From Sphingomonas hengshuiensis (GTDB lineage Bacteria; Pseudomonadota; Alphaproteobacteria; Sphingomonadales; Sphingomonadaceae), in the NCBI GenBank assembly GCA_003240755.1, contig QFNF01000010.1, positions 62,001 through 126,000 of the forward strand: a stretch of DNA of 64,000 bases. The letters run 5' to 3'. A program made the position numbers and the translations under genes. The notes beneath the pieces are model-generated. The model was not told where the DNA came from and did no database searches. It worked only from the letters and a program-made list of their open reading frames with translations. Below, piece after piece: positions 7,688 through 15,664 of this stretch (within the stretch, counting starts at the first letter, position 1; each line of letters begins with the position of its first letter).

Positions 7688-8230
7688 TCATGCGGCGATG
7701 CGAGTCGCCCCGCGCCCCGCCGACAGGTCGATCGCATACTCGACCGAATCGACCGTCGCGTTCCGTCCGGCCGAGAAGACCGACAGCACCTCGCCGGTTG
7801 CGGTGAAGCCGAGTTTGCGCAGCACGTTGCCCGATGCCGGATTGTCGATGAAGTGCCCGGCGGCGACCTGCCGCACGCCCAGCGTCCGTGCCAGGTCCAG
7901 CAATGCCCGCGCGGCCTCTACGGCATAGCCCCGTCCCCACGCCGCGGGCGTCAGCCAATAGCCGAGATGATGGGCATGATCGCGAAACGGGCCGATCCCG
8001 ATCCCGCCGATCAGCGCGCAGCGACCGCCCTCATGCGCAAAGATCAGAAAGCTGGGTCCCGGCGTCGCATGGCCGCGCTCGATCGATCCTTCCGCATCGG
8101 TCAGCGTGTAGGGCCACGGTGCGCGCGACAGGTTGCGCACGACCGCTTCGTGGCCGATCGCGGCGAGCAAGGCGGGTGCGTCCTCGGTCCAGCCGGGGCG
8201 CAGCGTCAGGCGTTCGGTACGGGCGAACAT
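7688..8230 (-). CDS. GNAT-family N-acetyltransferase (RimJ/RimL-like)
   Basis: A 180-residue acetyltransferase with the RimJ/RimL-type opening FARTERLTLRPGWTEDAPAL, the GYWLTPAAWGRGYAVEAARA acetyl-CoA loop near residue 100 and the NPASGNVLRKLGFTATGE helix. The ATG at 8230 has a GGAGAG ribosome site 6 bases upstream; a longer in-frame start at 8290 adds an unlikely N-terminus. It follows rpmA on the same strand, as a GNAT gene often does between rpmA and obgE in alphaproteobacteria. Here a group of unrelated genes (5255-7614) separates it from obgE. Acceptor substrate unknown. Confidence 0.85.
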   Translation of the reverse strand: MFARTERLTLRPGWTEDAPALLAAIGHEAVVRNLSRAPWPYTLTDAEGSIERGHATPGPSFLIFAHEGGRCALIGGIGIGPFRDHAHHLGYWLTPAAWGRGYAVEAARALLDLARTLGVRQVAAGHFIDNPASGNVLRKLGFTATGEVLSVFSAGRNATVDSVEYAIDLSAGRGATRIAA

Positions 8231-8291
8231 CAGCGTCTCTCCAATGCGCCGCGCCTCCGCATGGAAGCGGGCAGGGGCCGGAGAGAGCAAT

Positions 8292-8321
8292 AAAAAAGGG
8301 AGCCGGAGCGACCCGCCTCCC
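8292..8321 (-). terminator. Rho-independent terminator downstream of rpmA
   Basis: On the minus strand the stem GGGAG...CTCCC (arms 8317-8321 and 8298-8302, extended by CGG/CCG inside a one-base mismatch) is followed at once by six T (8297-8292). This is the only stem in the window with a clean T-run. It lies about 65 bp past the rpmA stop and before the GNAT start. Confidence 0.75.
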
Positions 8322-8386
8322 TCTTGTTGGCTGGTTCCGTCGCCGGAACCCGGGTCCCCCTGGTGGGCGACCCGTGTGGCAGCCCG

Positions 8387-8656
8387 TTATTCTGCGGCTT
8401 CCGCCAGCATCTCGACCTGTGCGAACTTGCGGCCGAGCTTGCCTTCCTTGAACGACACGCGCCCATCGACCAGTGCGAACAGGGTATGGTCCTTGCCCAT
8501 GCCGACATTCGTACCCGGATAGAACTTCGTGCCGCGCTGGCGCACGATAATGTTGCCCGCGACCACTTCCTGGCCGCCGAACTTCTTCACGCCAAGGCGA
8601 CGGCCGGCCGAATCACGACCGTTGCGCGACGAACCGCCTGCTTTTTTATGTGCCAT
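8387..8656 (-). CDS. rpmA: 50S ribosomal protein L27
   Basis: An 89-residue ribosomal protein L27, which reaches to the peptidyl-transferase centre of the 50S subunit. The N-terminus [20 protein letters not shown] and the internal [21 protein letters not shown] are conserved signatures, and the length is normal. It lies 23 bp downstream of the rplU reading frame, the standard rplU-rpmA operon. Nothing in this gene looks damaged, in contrast to rplU next to it. Confidence 0.97.
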   Translation of the reverse strand: MAHKKAGGSSRNGRDSAGRRLGVKKFGGQEVVAGNIIVRQRGTKFYPGTNVGMGKDHTLFALVDGRVSFKEGKLGRKFAQVEMLAEAAE

Positions 8657-8679
8657 GGTTCAAACTCCTCAGTATGCGC

Positions 8680-8914
8680 TCAGGCGGCGGCGCTGTCGTT
8701 GGCGCGGCTGTCGCCGATCGCGGTGATCTTCAGGATGGTGTGCTGCTGGCGATGACCGTTCTTGCGACGGTAGTTGTGCCGGCGGCGCTTCTTGAAGACG
8801 ATGACCTCCGAGCGTCACGCTGCTGCCAGCTTCGCCATCGAGCTTCTCGACGACGATCTTGTCTCCTGCGGCAACGCGATACTGCTTGCCGCCCGTGCGC
8901 ACGATTGCGAACAT
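8680..8914 (-). pseudogene. rplU: Ribosomal protein L21 gene with internal deletion and frameshift
   Basis: The N-terminal part is intact from ATG at 8914: [19 protein letters not shown] through [10 protein letters not shown], 36 codons to 8807. The conserved C-terminal part resumes in a different frame at about 8808 ([20 protein letters not shown] through [10 protein letters not shown]) and ends with TGA at 8680. Between them about 30 residues that every L21 has (the segment after SVTLG, up to the conserved GEKV) are absent, and the join is out of frame, so reading on from the start gives an unrelated tail ending at 8669. The whole locus is 235 nt against roughly 310 expected. This is either a real lesion in the native rplU-rpmA operon or an assembly error. 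Confidence 0.85.
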
Positions 8915-8978
8915 GGCCCTTGCTTCTTTCCCAAATGCATATGTCCGCGCGGAGATACCCCACGCGGCAAGTGGATCG

Positions 8979-9007
8979 TGACTAGGCAAGCCTGTCCGTG
9001 CTGTCAA
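8979..9007 (-). promoter_or_regulatory. Candidate sigma-70 promoter for rplU-rpmA
   Basis: On the minus strand a consensus -35 TTGACA (9007-9002) is followed after exactly 17 bases by TAGTCA (8984-8979), a weak -10. It lies about 65 bp upstream of the rplU ATG, a suitable distance for a ribosomal-protein operon leader. Confidence 0.45.
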
Positions 9008-9168
9008 TGGCGAAGGCCCGATTCGGGCGAAAAGGGATGTTGCGGCTTGGCAACGGTGGCGCGACATTCGTGTGACAGGTCCCCGCGACGGATTGCGTCA
9101 GAATGTTGCGACGGGAAGGGTAGCTGCGCAACGACGCGCCATCTTACGCGCGTCCGGGGGAGATTTTC

Positions 9169-11742
9169 ATGCGTAAATCGGTTTTTACTGTCTTGTTCCT
9201 GTCGAGCGCGCTGGTTGCCGTTCCGGCCTTCGCGCAGGTGGCGGCCGCCCCGCCGCCCGCCGACGAGGTCGCTGCCGGCGAAGAGATTCTGGTTGTCGGT
9301 ACGCGCGCGCAGGGCCGGACGGTTGCCGAAAGCCCCGTGCCGGTCGATGTCATCACCGGTGATGCGCTGGTCAACGCCGGCTATACCGAGACGAACAAGC
9401 TGCTGAACCAGCTTGTCCCGTCGTTCAACTTCCCCCAGCCGTCGATCACCGACGGCACCGACGTGGTCCGCCCGGCGACGCTGCGCGGCCTGTCGCCGGA
9501 CCAGACGCTGGTGCTGGTCAACGGCAAGCGCCGCCATACGACCTCGCTCCTCAACGCCAACGGATCGGTCGGGCGCGGATCGTCGGCGGTCGACCTCAAC
9601 ACCATCCCCAGCCTGGCGATCGAGCGGATCGACGTGCTGCGGGACGGCGCGTCGTCGCAATATGGCTCGGATGCGATCGCCGGCGTCATCAACGTCCAGC
9701 TAAAGCGGCGCGAGGGTGGCCGCGCGACGATGACCTATGGCAAATATGTCTCGTCGATGGAGGGCGTCCGCGAAGTGTCGGGCATCGCGCGTCAGGCGAA
9801 CGGCCAGCCGCAGGTCCGCGCCGACGGGACCTATGTCCTCGACGAAACCGGCAGCGACCGCGAGGTCCGCGACGGCCGCACCGTGACCTTCGCTGCGAAC
9901 ATGGGCCTGCCGATGGGCGAGACCGCCTATCTGAACCTGACCGGGGAATATCGCGATCGCGCGCCGACCGATCGCGCCGGCTATGACCCGCGCCGGTTGT
10001 ACCCGCTGCTCGCCAACGGCAATGTCGATCCGCGTGAATTCAGCGCGGACCGCGTCAACCATCGCTATGGCGATGCCAGGACGACCGACTTCAACTTCTT
10101 CCTGAACGGCGGCGTCGACATCGGCGCGACGTCGGAACTGTATATCTTCGGCAGCTATGGCGTCCGCGACGGCGAAAGCGCGGCCTTCTTCCGTCGCGCA
10201 TCGGGCCGCGACGGCAACGGCAACATCCAGGACCTGCGCAACTGCACCTTCACCGGCACGGTCTGCACGCCCTATTATGCCGATGGCTTCCTGCCGCTCA
10301 TCACCAGCCAGATGGAGGATTTTTCCGGCGCGCTGGGCGTGAAGGGCGAAGTGGCCGGGTTCAAATACGACCTGTCCTATGTCTATGGCACCAACAGCTT
10401 CGATTTCCGGATCGAGAACAGCTACAACGCCTCGTTCGGTCCGCAATCGCAGCGGGCGTTCGACGCGGGGGGGACCCGGTTTGGGCAGCAGACCGTCAAC
10501 CTCGACCTGCAACGCGAGCTGAGCGTCGGGTTCCTGTCGTCGCTGTCGCTGGCGCTGGGCGGCGAATATCGCAACGAGAATTACCGGATCGTCGCGGGCG
10601 AGCTGCAGAGCTATGCCGCCGGGCCATTCGCCGTCAGCAACGGCGCGGCGGCAGGATCGCAGGGTTTCCCCGGATTCTCGCCGACGACCGCGGTCGATAC
10701 CTCGCGCGACAGCTTCGCGGGCTATGCCGAGCTGGATGCCAAGGTCAGCGACGCGTTCAATGTCGTCGCTGCCGGCCGCTATGAACATTACAGCGATTTC
10801 GGCGATACGGTGAACGGCAAGCTGGCCGCGCGGTTCGCGCCCGTCCAATGGGCGGCGGTACGCGGATCGATCTCGACCGGGTTCCGCGCCCCCAGCCTCG
10901 CGCAGCAGTTCTTCTCGTCCTTCGCCACGCAGAATATCGGCGGGACGCTGGTGGAAATCGGTACCTTCCGCGTCGACGATCCGGTCGCCCGCGCGCTCGG
11001 TTCGCGCCAGCTCGAGGCGGAGAAATCGCTCAACATCGGCGGTGGCCTGACGCTCAGCCCGATCCGCGGGCTGACGCTGACCGCCGACTATTACAACATC
11101 AAGATCGACGACCGGGTCATCCTGTCCGAAAACCTGCAGGGCGCGGCGGTCGTCGCGGTGCTGCGCGCGGCGGGGATCCGGGACATCACCTCGGCCCGCT
11201 TCTTCATCAACGGCATCGACACCCGCACGCAGGGCGTCGAGGTCGTCGGCACCTATCGCGTGCCCGATCTGGGCATCGGCAGCGTCACGCTGACCGCCGG
11301 CTACAATTACAACCAGACCGACATCACCGACCGTTCGACATTGTCGGCGATCCCCGGCGTCACGCTGTTCGGGCGGCAGGAATCGCTGCGCCTGACCGAA
11401 GGGCAGCCGCGTTCGAAGGTCAATGTCGGCCTCGACTGGTCGCAGGGCATCTTCGGCGTGACCGCGCGCACCAACCGGTTCGGCAACACGCTGTCGCCGG
11501 GCGGGGCGGCGATCACCGATGTCGAGCTGGAGCCGAAATGGCTGACCGATCTCGAGCTGCGGGCGACGCCGGGGCAGTTCGAGCTGGCGATCGGCGCGAA
11601 CAACCTGTTCGACGTCTATCCGACGCGCAACCCGATCCTCGGCGCGACGGCGATCAACAACTATTTCATTCCCTATTCGAGCTTCTCGCCATTCGGCTTC
11701 AACGGGCGCTATCTGTACGCCCGCGCCGGCGTGAAGTTCTGA
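9169..11742 (+). CDS. TonB-dependent outer-membrane receptor
   Basis: An 857-residue TonB-dependent receptor for active uptake across the outer membrane. Signal peptide: residues 1-22 (VPAFAQ cleavage). The TonB-box-like stretch EEILVVGTRAQGR is near residue 42, the plug domain runs to about 180 (VVRPATLRGLSPDQTLVLVNGKRRH, YGSDAIAGVINVQLKRREGG), and a 22-strand-type barrel ends in the C-terminal aromatic YLYARAGVKF. There is no STN domain. It resembles the receptor at 29436 in plug and barrel motifs, so the two look like paralogues. Substrate unknown. No partner gene lies beside it on the same strand. A stem-loop follows the stop. Confidence 0.93.
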   Translation: MRKSVFTVLFLSSALVAVPAFAQVAAAPPPADEVAAGEEILVVGTRAQGRTVAESPVPVDVITGDALVNAGYTETNKLLNQLVPSFNFPQPSITDGTDVVRPATLRGLSPDQTLVLVNGKRRHTTSLLNANGSVGRGSSAVDLNTIPSLAIERIDVLRDGASSQYGSDAIAGVINVQLKRREGGRATMTYGKYVSSMEGVREVSGIARQANGQPQVRADGTYVLDETGSDREVRDGRTVTFAANMGLPMGETAYLNLTGEYRDRAPTDRAGYDPRRLYPLLANGNVDPREFSADRVNHRYGDARTTDFNFFLNGGVDIGATSELYIFGSYGVRDGESAAFFRRASGRDGNGNIQDLRNCTFTGTVCTPYYADGFLPLITSQMEDFSGALGVKGEVAGFKYDLSYVYGTNSFDFRIENSYNASFGPQSQRAFDAGGTRFGQQTVNLDLQRELSVGFLSSLSLALGGEYRNENYRIVAGELQSYAAGPFAVSNGAAAGSQGFPGFSPTTAVDTSRDSFAGYAELDAKVSDAFNVVAAGRYEHYSDFGDTVNGKLAARFAPVQWAAVRGSISTGFRAPSLAQQFFSSFATQNIGGTLVEIGTFRVDDPVARALGSRQLEAEKSLNIGGGLTLSPIRGLTLTADYYNIKIDDRVILSENLQGAAVVAVLRAAGIRDITSARFFINGIDTRTQGVEVVGTYRVPDLGIGSVTLTAGYNYNQTDITDRSTLSAIPGVTLFGRQESLRLTEGQPRSKVNVGLDWSQGIFGVTARTNRFGNTLSPGGAAITDVELEPKWLTDLELRATPGQFELAIGANNLFDVYPTRNPILGATAINNYFIPYSSFSPFGFNGRYLYARAGVKF

Positions 11743-11750
11743 CCGGTGAC

Positions 11751-11775
11751 GGCGGGCGGGGGCTCCCCGTCCGCC
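11751..11775 (+). terminator. GC-rich stem-loop after the TonB receptor
   Basis: An 11-bp stem (arms 11751-11761 and 11765-11775, one G-U wobble, 3-base loop) begins 9 bp after the receptor stop. It lacks a T-run, so it may act with Rho or as a transcript-end stabiliser. Confidence 0.5.
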
Positions 11776-11784
11776 AACCGGACG

Positions 11785-11952
11785 TCAGGTCCGCCCATCC
11801 GGCCGGATGGTGCGGCCCTTGCGGGCGGAACGATGGATCGCCTCGCATCCGGCGACCGGGAACGCCAGCGGCTTTTCGCACGGCACATGCTTGCCTGCCT
11901 GGGCCGCGCGGATCGAGAGGGCGGCATGCATCGCGTCGGGCAGGCAGGCATG
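11785..11952 (-). pseudogene. Relic of a Gfo/Idh/MocA-family dehydrogenase
   Basis: On the minus strand a short open stretch reads HAALSIRAAQAGKHVPCEKP followed by LAFPVAGCEAIHRSARKGRT. This is the conserved NAD-fold segment of Gfo/Idh/MocA oxidoreductases (family form: H-x5-AA-x-AGKHVLCEKP-x-A-x4-C-x-x-M). The Rossmann start before it and the substrate domain after it are missing; the frame runs into receptor-terminator sequence. It is therefore the leftover of a larger gene, wedged between the TonB receptor and the AI-2E permease. Family assignment is from the EKP motif alone. Confidence 0.6.
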
Positions 11953-12007
11953 GCGGCGTCCCCGGCGATCGCGTCGGCGGGATGCCGTGAGCGCGCGTGC
12001 GTTCATC

Positions 12008-13114
12008 CTATGTCGCTGATCCTGCCGCTTCGGTCTCGTCCACGCCGCGCCCCGCCGCGCGCAGCCCGCGCTGTTCGGTCAGCACCTGCCATCCGGTCAG
12101 GAACAGCGCCCCCGCCACCGGGCCGACGACGATCCCGCTCAGCCCCATCGCGTCGATGCCGCCCAGCGTCGTCACCAGCACCAGCCAGTCGGGCAGTCCG
12201 GTATCGCGCCCGACCAGCACCGGTCGCAGGATGTTGTCGGCCAGTCCGATCACCAGCACGCCCGACGCGATCACGACCACCCCCTGCCAGATCGCCCCGG
12301 TCGCCAGCAGGTAGATGGCGACCGGGGTCCAGATCAGCGCGGGGCCGACCGCCGGCAGCAGCGCGACGATCGCCATCACCACGCCCCACAGCAGCGCGGC
12401 GGGCAGGCCGACGATCCAGAAGGTGATCGCGCCCAGCGCCCCCTGCACCAGCGCGACGACGCCCGATCCCTTGATCGTGGCGCGGACCACCGCGACGAAC
12501 TTGTCGGACAGCCGGTGCGCGATCTGGGGTTCGAGGGGGAGCGCGCGGACCACCGCCGGCCCGATGCGGTCGCCGTCGCGCAACAGGAAATAGGTGACGT
12601 ACAGCCCGACGCCGAACGCCAGCACGAACGCGGCGGCATTGGCGCCGATCGACAGCGCGCTGCGGGCGAGTACGCTGGCGCTGGCCCCGATCGCCTGCGA
12701 AATCCGCGTCTGGGCCCGTTCGAAGCTGCCGAAGCCCGCGCTGTCGATCGCATGCCGGATCCGCGTCGGCAGCGCGCTGTGGACCTGTTCGAAATAGGTC
12801 GCGAAATTGATCTGCCCGGTGCGCAACTGGCCATAGACGCCCGCCGCCTGGTCGACGACCATGCTGGCGATGGTCAGCGCGGGGATGACGACTGCGACGG
12901 TGATGATGAGCAGTGTCAGCGCCGCCGCCAGATTGCGTTGCCCGGGCCGCCGGCACAGCAGCCGCTGGAACAACGGCTGGAACAGCAACGCCGCCAGCGC
13001 CGCCCACAGCAACGCGCCGATGAAGCTGGACACGACCAGCGTGAGCGCGATGGTGACGAGCGCGAGGAACAGGATGAACCCGCCGGATTCGACGCGTTGA
13101 CGGACGGTGGGCAT
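12008..13114 (-). CDS. AI-2E family transporter (PerM-like permease)
   Basis: A 368-residue inner-membrane protein of the AI-2 exporter/PerM family. It shows the expected layout: two hydrophobic segments at the start (FILFLALVTIALTLVV and LLWAALAALLFQPLF), a third near residue 65, a helical soluble insert at about 90-150, and five more membrane segments from residue 155, including LWGVVMAIVALLPAVGPALI and the family signature GLADNILRPVLVGR near 290. The short C-terminal tail is charged. Substrates in this family range from AI-2 to ions, so function cannot be specified. It stands alone: the neighbours are a relic and a palindromic spacer. Confidence 0.9.
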   Translation of the reverse strand: MPTVRQRVESGGFILFLALVTIALTLVVSSFIGALLWAALAALLFQPLFQRLLCRRPGQRNLAAALTLLIITVAVVIPALTIASMVVDQAAGVYGQLRTGQINFATYFEQVHSALPTRIRHAIDSAGFGSFERAQTRISQAIGASASVLARSALSIGANAAAFVLAFGVGLYVTYFLLRDGDRIGPAVVRALPLEPQIAHRLSDKFVAVVRATIKGSGVVALVQGALGAITFWIVGLPAALLWGVVMAIVALLPAVGPALIWTPVAIYLLATGAIWQGVVVIASGVLVIGLADNILRPVLVGRDTGLPDWLVLVTTLGGIDAMGLSGIVVGPVAGALFLTGWQVLTEQRGLRAAGRGVDETEAAGSAT

Positions 13115-13453
13115 GCTGGAGCCTCGGTTCGGGACGGGCCGGCAGGAATGCCGGGCGGTTATCGTTGCGCGGGCGAAACGCCGGACGGCATCCTACGCTC
13201 CCATCCGCGCCATCGATAGTCCAGTCATCCGGCCGTTCCGCCCGGCCAGACCGCGCGCATCCCGGGACGGGGTGAACCGCCGTCTGTCGGGCCTGCGCCG
13301 ACCCCCCCAGCATTCGGGGCCGGCGCGGCGGCGTGTCCGCGAACGATCATCCCGCGGCAGCGCGACGATGCGATGCCGCGCGCCGGTTCAGCAGAAGCGC
13401 CGCCGCCAGCAGGACGGCACCGCACGAGCTGAAGCATGATGACTTCAGGCATA

Positions 13454-13626
13454 CCCGTTCGTCCCGAATAGCCACCGAGCTTATCGAAGGGGCGTGTCGA
13501 CGGACTGCCCATCAGGTGCTTCGATAATGATCGGGTGAACCATGCCCCGCATGGTTCAGGATCGTCCGGGGGACGATCCGACCCGATCATCCTCGACACG
13601 CTCAGCCTCTATTCGGGACGAACGGG
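13454..13626. repeat. Nested palindromic intergenic element (three-way-junction fold)
   Basis: The 665-bp gap 13115-13779 has no gene but holds a strongly palindromic element. The outer arms are 18-bp perfect inverted repeats (13454-13471 and 13609-13626, CCCGTTCGTCCCGAATAG and its complement). Inside them is an 8-bp pair CGTGTCGA/TCGACACG (13493-13500, 13593-13600), then a 10-bp pair ATGATCGGGT/ACCCGATCAT (13527-13536, 13581-13590). That last stem encloses two adjacent perfect hairpins: GAACCATGC-CCC-GCATGGTTC (13537-13557) and GGATCGTCC-GGG-GGACGATCC (13559-13579). It looks like a REP/MITE-type repeat; no coding potential. The rest of the gap shows nothing recognisable. Confidence 0.8.
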
Positions 13627-13779
13627 CAGGCTTCATGTCATCGGAGTCCAACGATCCGCTCCGCCGTTTCGCGGTCGAGCGAAGGCGCCGATCCCGAGGC
13701 CGGTCGCGGCCGGCCATGACGGACATGGCTCGCATGCAGTTCTGGCGTCTCCGGCGAGGAACCGGATCGCCGATCCAGA

Positions 13780-14433
13780 TCAGCGGTCCTCGTTCCTGTC
13801 GTCCGCTTGCATATGCGCCAGCGCGGCGAACACGTCGCGGACCTGATGCGATATTTCCGCCGGGTTATGGGCCTGCAGCGTCGATCCGGACCACAGGGCC
13901 AGCAGAATGCGCGCGATATGATCGCTTGGCATGTTGGCGGTCAGTCCGACGCTGCGCAGCAGGTGTTCCGTCACGTTGGTGAAGGCGGATTCATATGCCC
14001 GCCGCACCGGTTCGAAACGGCTGCGGAACGCCGCATCGCGCCTGGCGTGGAGGTGCAGTTCGATGACGAGGACCGACCGTTCCGGCTGTGACGACAGGGT
14101 ATCGAGGCTGGTCGTGATGGCGTCCAGCTTGGCGTCCAGCGTCGCGACCGGCGACGCGGCGATGATCGCTTCGAACGACCGGGCGAGCGCCCCCATATGT
14201 TCTTCGACCAGCGTGAACAGGATGTCGTCCTTGCTCCCGAAATAGGAATAGAAGGCGCCCTGCGAGAAGCCTGCCCGTTCGCAGATGCCGCGGATCGATG
14301 CGCGCGACACGCCACCCTCCACGATCAGATCCACCGCGGAGTCGAGCAGGCGCGCCCGCGAGTCCGCGCGCATCTCGGGGCGGGTCCGGCGCGGTGCGCG
14401 GGGCCGTGCGGCGGCTGGTTCGGGATTTGCCAT
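13780..14433 (-). CDS. TetR-family transcriptional regulator
   Basis: A 217-residue TetR repressor. A basic Arg/Pro-rich tail (residues 1-25) precedes the helix-turn-helix at about 29-75 (SRARLLDSAVDLIVEGGVSR, then ICERAGFSQGAFYSYFGSKD); the helical sensor domain fills the rest. The ATG at 14433 was chosen because the longer frame runs through the operator region. It diverges from the catalase-like gene at 14550. A 22-bp near-perfect palindrome sits between them at 14497-14518, so it most likely represses the peroxidase operon and itself. The ligand is unknown. Confidence 0.9.
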   Translation of the reverse strand: MANPEPAAARPRAPRRTRPEMRADSRARLLDSAVDLIVEGGVSRASIRGICERAGFSQGAFYSYFGSKDDILFTLVEEHMGALARSFEAIIAASPVATLDAKLDAITTSLDTLSSQPERSVLVIELHLHARRDAAFRSRFEPVRRAYESAFTNVTEHLLRSVGLTANMPSDHIARILLALWSGSTLQAHNPAEISHQVRDVFAALAHMQADDRNEDR

Positions 14434-14496
14434 GGATTCAAAGATGTGGCGCCTCCGGCACCTTGGCAACGGCATTTCCGCGAATATGATCGGAAC

Positions 14497-14518
14497 TAAT
14501 ATATCGCATGATATGTTA
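14497..14518. promoter_or_regulatory. Likely TetR operator of the peroxidase operon
   Basis: Palindrome TAATATATC-GCAT-GATATGTTA: 9-bp arms with a single mismatch and a 4-bp spacer, AT-rich in a GC-rich setting. It lies 32 bp before the catalase-like start and 64 bp before the TetR start, where it could cover both promoters. Confidence 0.6.
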
Positions 14519-14549
14519 ATGCGGCCATGGACTATAGGGAGCGGCGGAC

Positions 14550-15638
14550 GTGACGGCACGATCACCGATCGAATATCATCCCGATCTGGAGGCGTTGCAG
14601 CCCGACGAGGCGGCGCTTACCGACGAGATCGTCGGCCATATGGCGGCGACGCAAGCCGCCAATGCCGACCGGCATCGCCACGCGCATCGCGATGCCCATG
14701 CCAAGAGTCATGCGATCATCAAGGGCTGCATGACGGTGCATGGCGACCTGCCGGCCGAACTCGCGCAGGGGATCTTTGCCGTTCCCCGCGACTATCCGGT
14801 GGTCGCGCGACTGTCGTCGGCGCCCGGTGACATTCACAGCGATGCGGTGCCGGCGCCCCGTGGTTTCGCGATCAAGGTGATCGGCGTGGCGGGCGAGCGG
14901 CTGTCCCCCGAACTGGGCGGGGCCAATCAGGATTTCCTGATGGTCAATTTCCCGACCCTGGCATTCGGCACCGTCGCGAAATACAGGACGCTGCTGGGCC
15001 TGCTGGAGCGCAACGCCGAGGCCCCCGAAGCGGTCCAGCGACTGGTGGCCGCGACCGCGCGCGGGGTGAAGGGCGCGGTGGAGACGCTGGGCGGAACCCC
15101 GAACGCGACGCTGGAGGGCCTTGCGCGCGACCATGCCCATATGCTGGGCGAGACGTTCCACAGCCAGGCGGCGATCCGCTTCGGCGGTCACGTCGCCAAA
15201 TTGTCGCTGGCGCCGCTGGGCGCGGTCGCGGCGCTGACCGGCCGCCCGGTCGAACCCGGCTTTTCCACGATGCGCGATGCCGTGGTGGCGCATTTCGCGC
15301 GGGAAGGGGCGCGCTATGAACTGCGCGCGCAACTGTGTGTCGATGCCGCGGCGATGCCGGTCGAGGATGCCGCCATCCTGTGGGATCCCGCGCTGTCGCC
15401 GCACCGGGCGATCGCGACGCTGACCTTTCCGGCCCAGGCCGCCTATTCGCCCGCGCGGCAGGTGCATGGCGACGATCACCTTGCCTTCAATCCATGGAAC
15501 GGCGTGGCGGCGCACCGGCCGCTGGGCGGGATCATGCGCATCCGCAAGGCGGCCTATGAATCCTCGGCGGAACAGCGCCACCGGCTGAACGCCCTGCCGC
15601 GTCGCGAGCCGATCTCGCTCGACGACATTCCCGACTGA
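14550..15638 (+). CDS. Catalase-family heme protein
   Basis: A 362-residue member of the small catalase-like family (heme-dependent, lacking the long N- and C-terminal arms of true catalases). The distal-side motif HAKSHAIIKGCMTVHGDL is near residue 50, the VVARLSSAPGD and APRGFAIKVIG strands follow near 90-110 (matching catalase vRFS and GfAvK), and a possible proximal tyrosine lies in RIRKAAYE near residue 335. Such proteins act as peroxidases or lipid-hydroperoxide enzymes rather than fast catalases; the activity here is inference. It is the first gene of an operon with an unknown protein and a DyP peroxidase. Confidence 0.8.
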   Translation: MTARSPIEYHPDLEALQPDEAALTDEIVGHMAATQAANADRHRHAHRDAHAKSHAIIKGCMTVHGDLPAELAQGIFAVPRDYPVVARLSSAPGDIHSDAVPAPRGFAIKVIGVAGERLSPELGGANQDFLMVNFPTLAFGTVAKYRTLLGLLERNAEAPEAVQRLVAATARGVKGAVETLGGTPNATLEGLARDHAHMLGETFHSQAAIRFGGHVAKLSLAPLGAVAALTGRPVEPGFSTMRDAVVAHFAREGARYELRAQLCVDAAAMPVEDAAILWDPALSPHRAIATLTFPAQAAYSPARQVHGDDHLAFNPWNGVAAHRPLGGIMRIRKAAYESSAEQRHRLNALPRREPISLDDIPD

Positions 15639-15664
15639 CCCGATCGCTCGAAGGAGACCATTCG

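Noticed and set aside
8333..8380. Extra small hairpins between rpmA and its terminator (GGTTCC/GGAACC; GGGTC/GACCC)
   Set aside because: Short GC stems are frequent in this DNA; only the stem at 8292-8321 has a T-run.
12003..13313. A longer minus-strand frame over the AI-2E gene
   Set aside because: It is an out-of-frame shadow; the 368-residue frame ending at 12008 carries the membrane segments and family motif.
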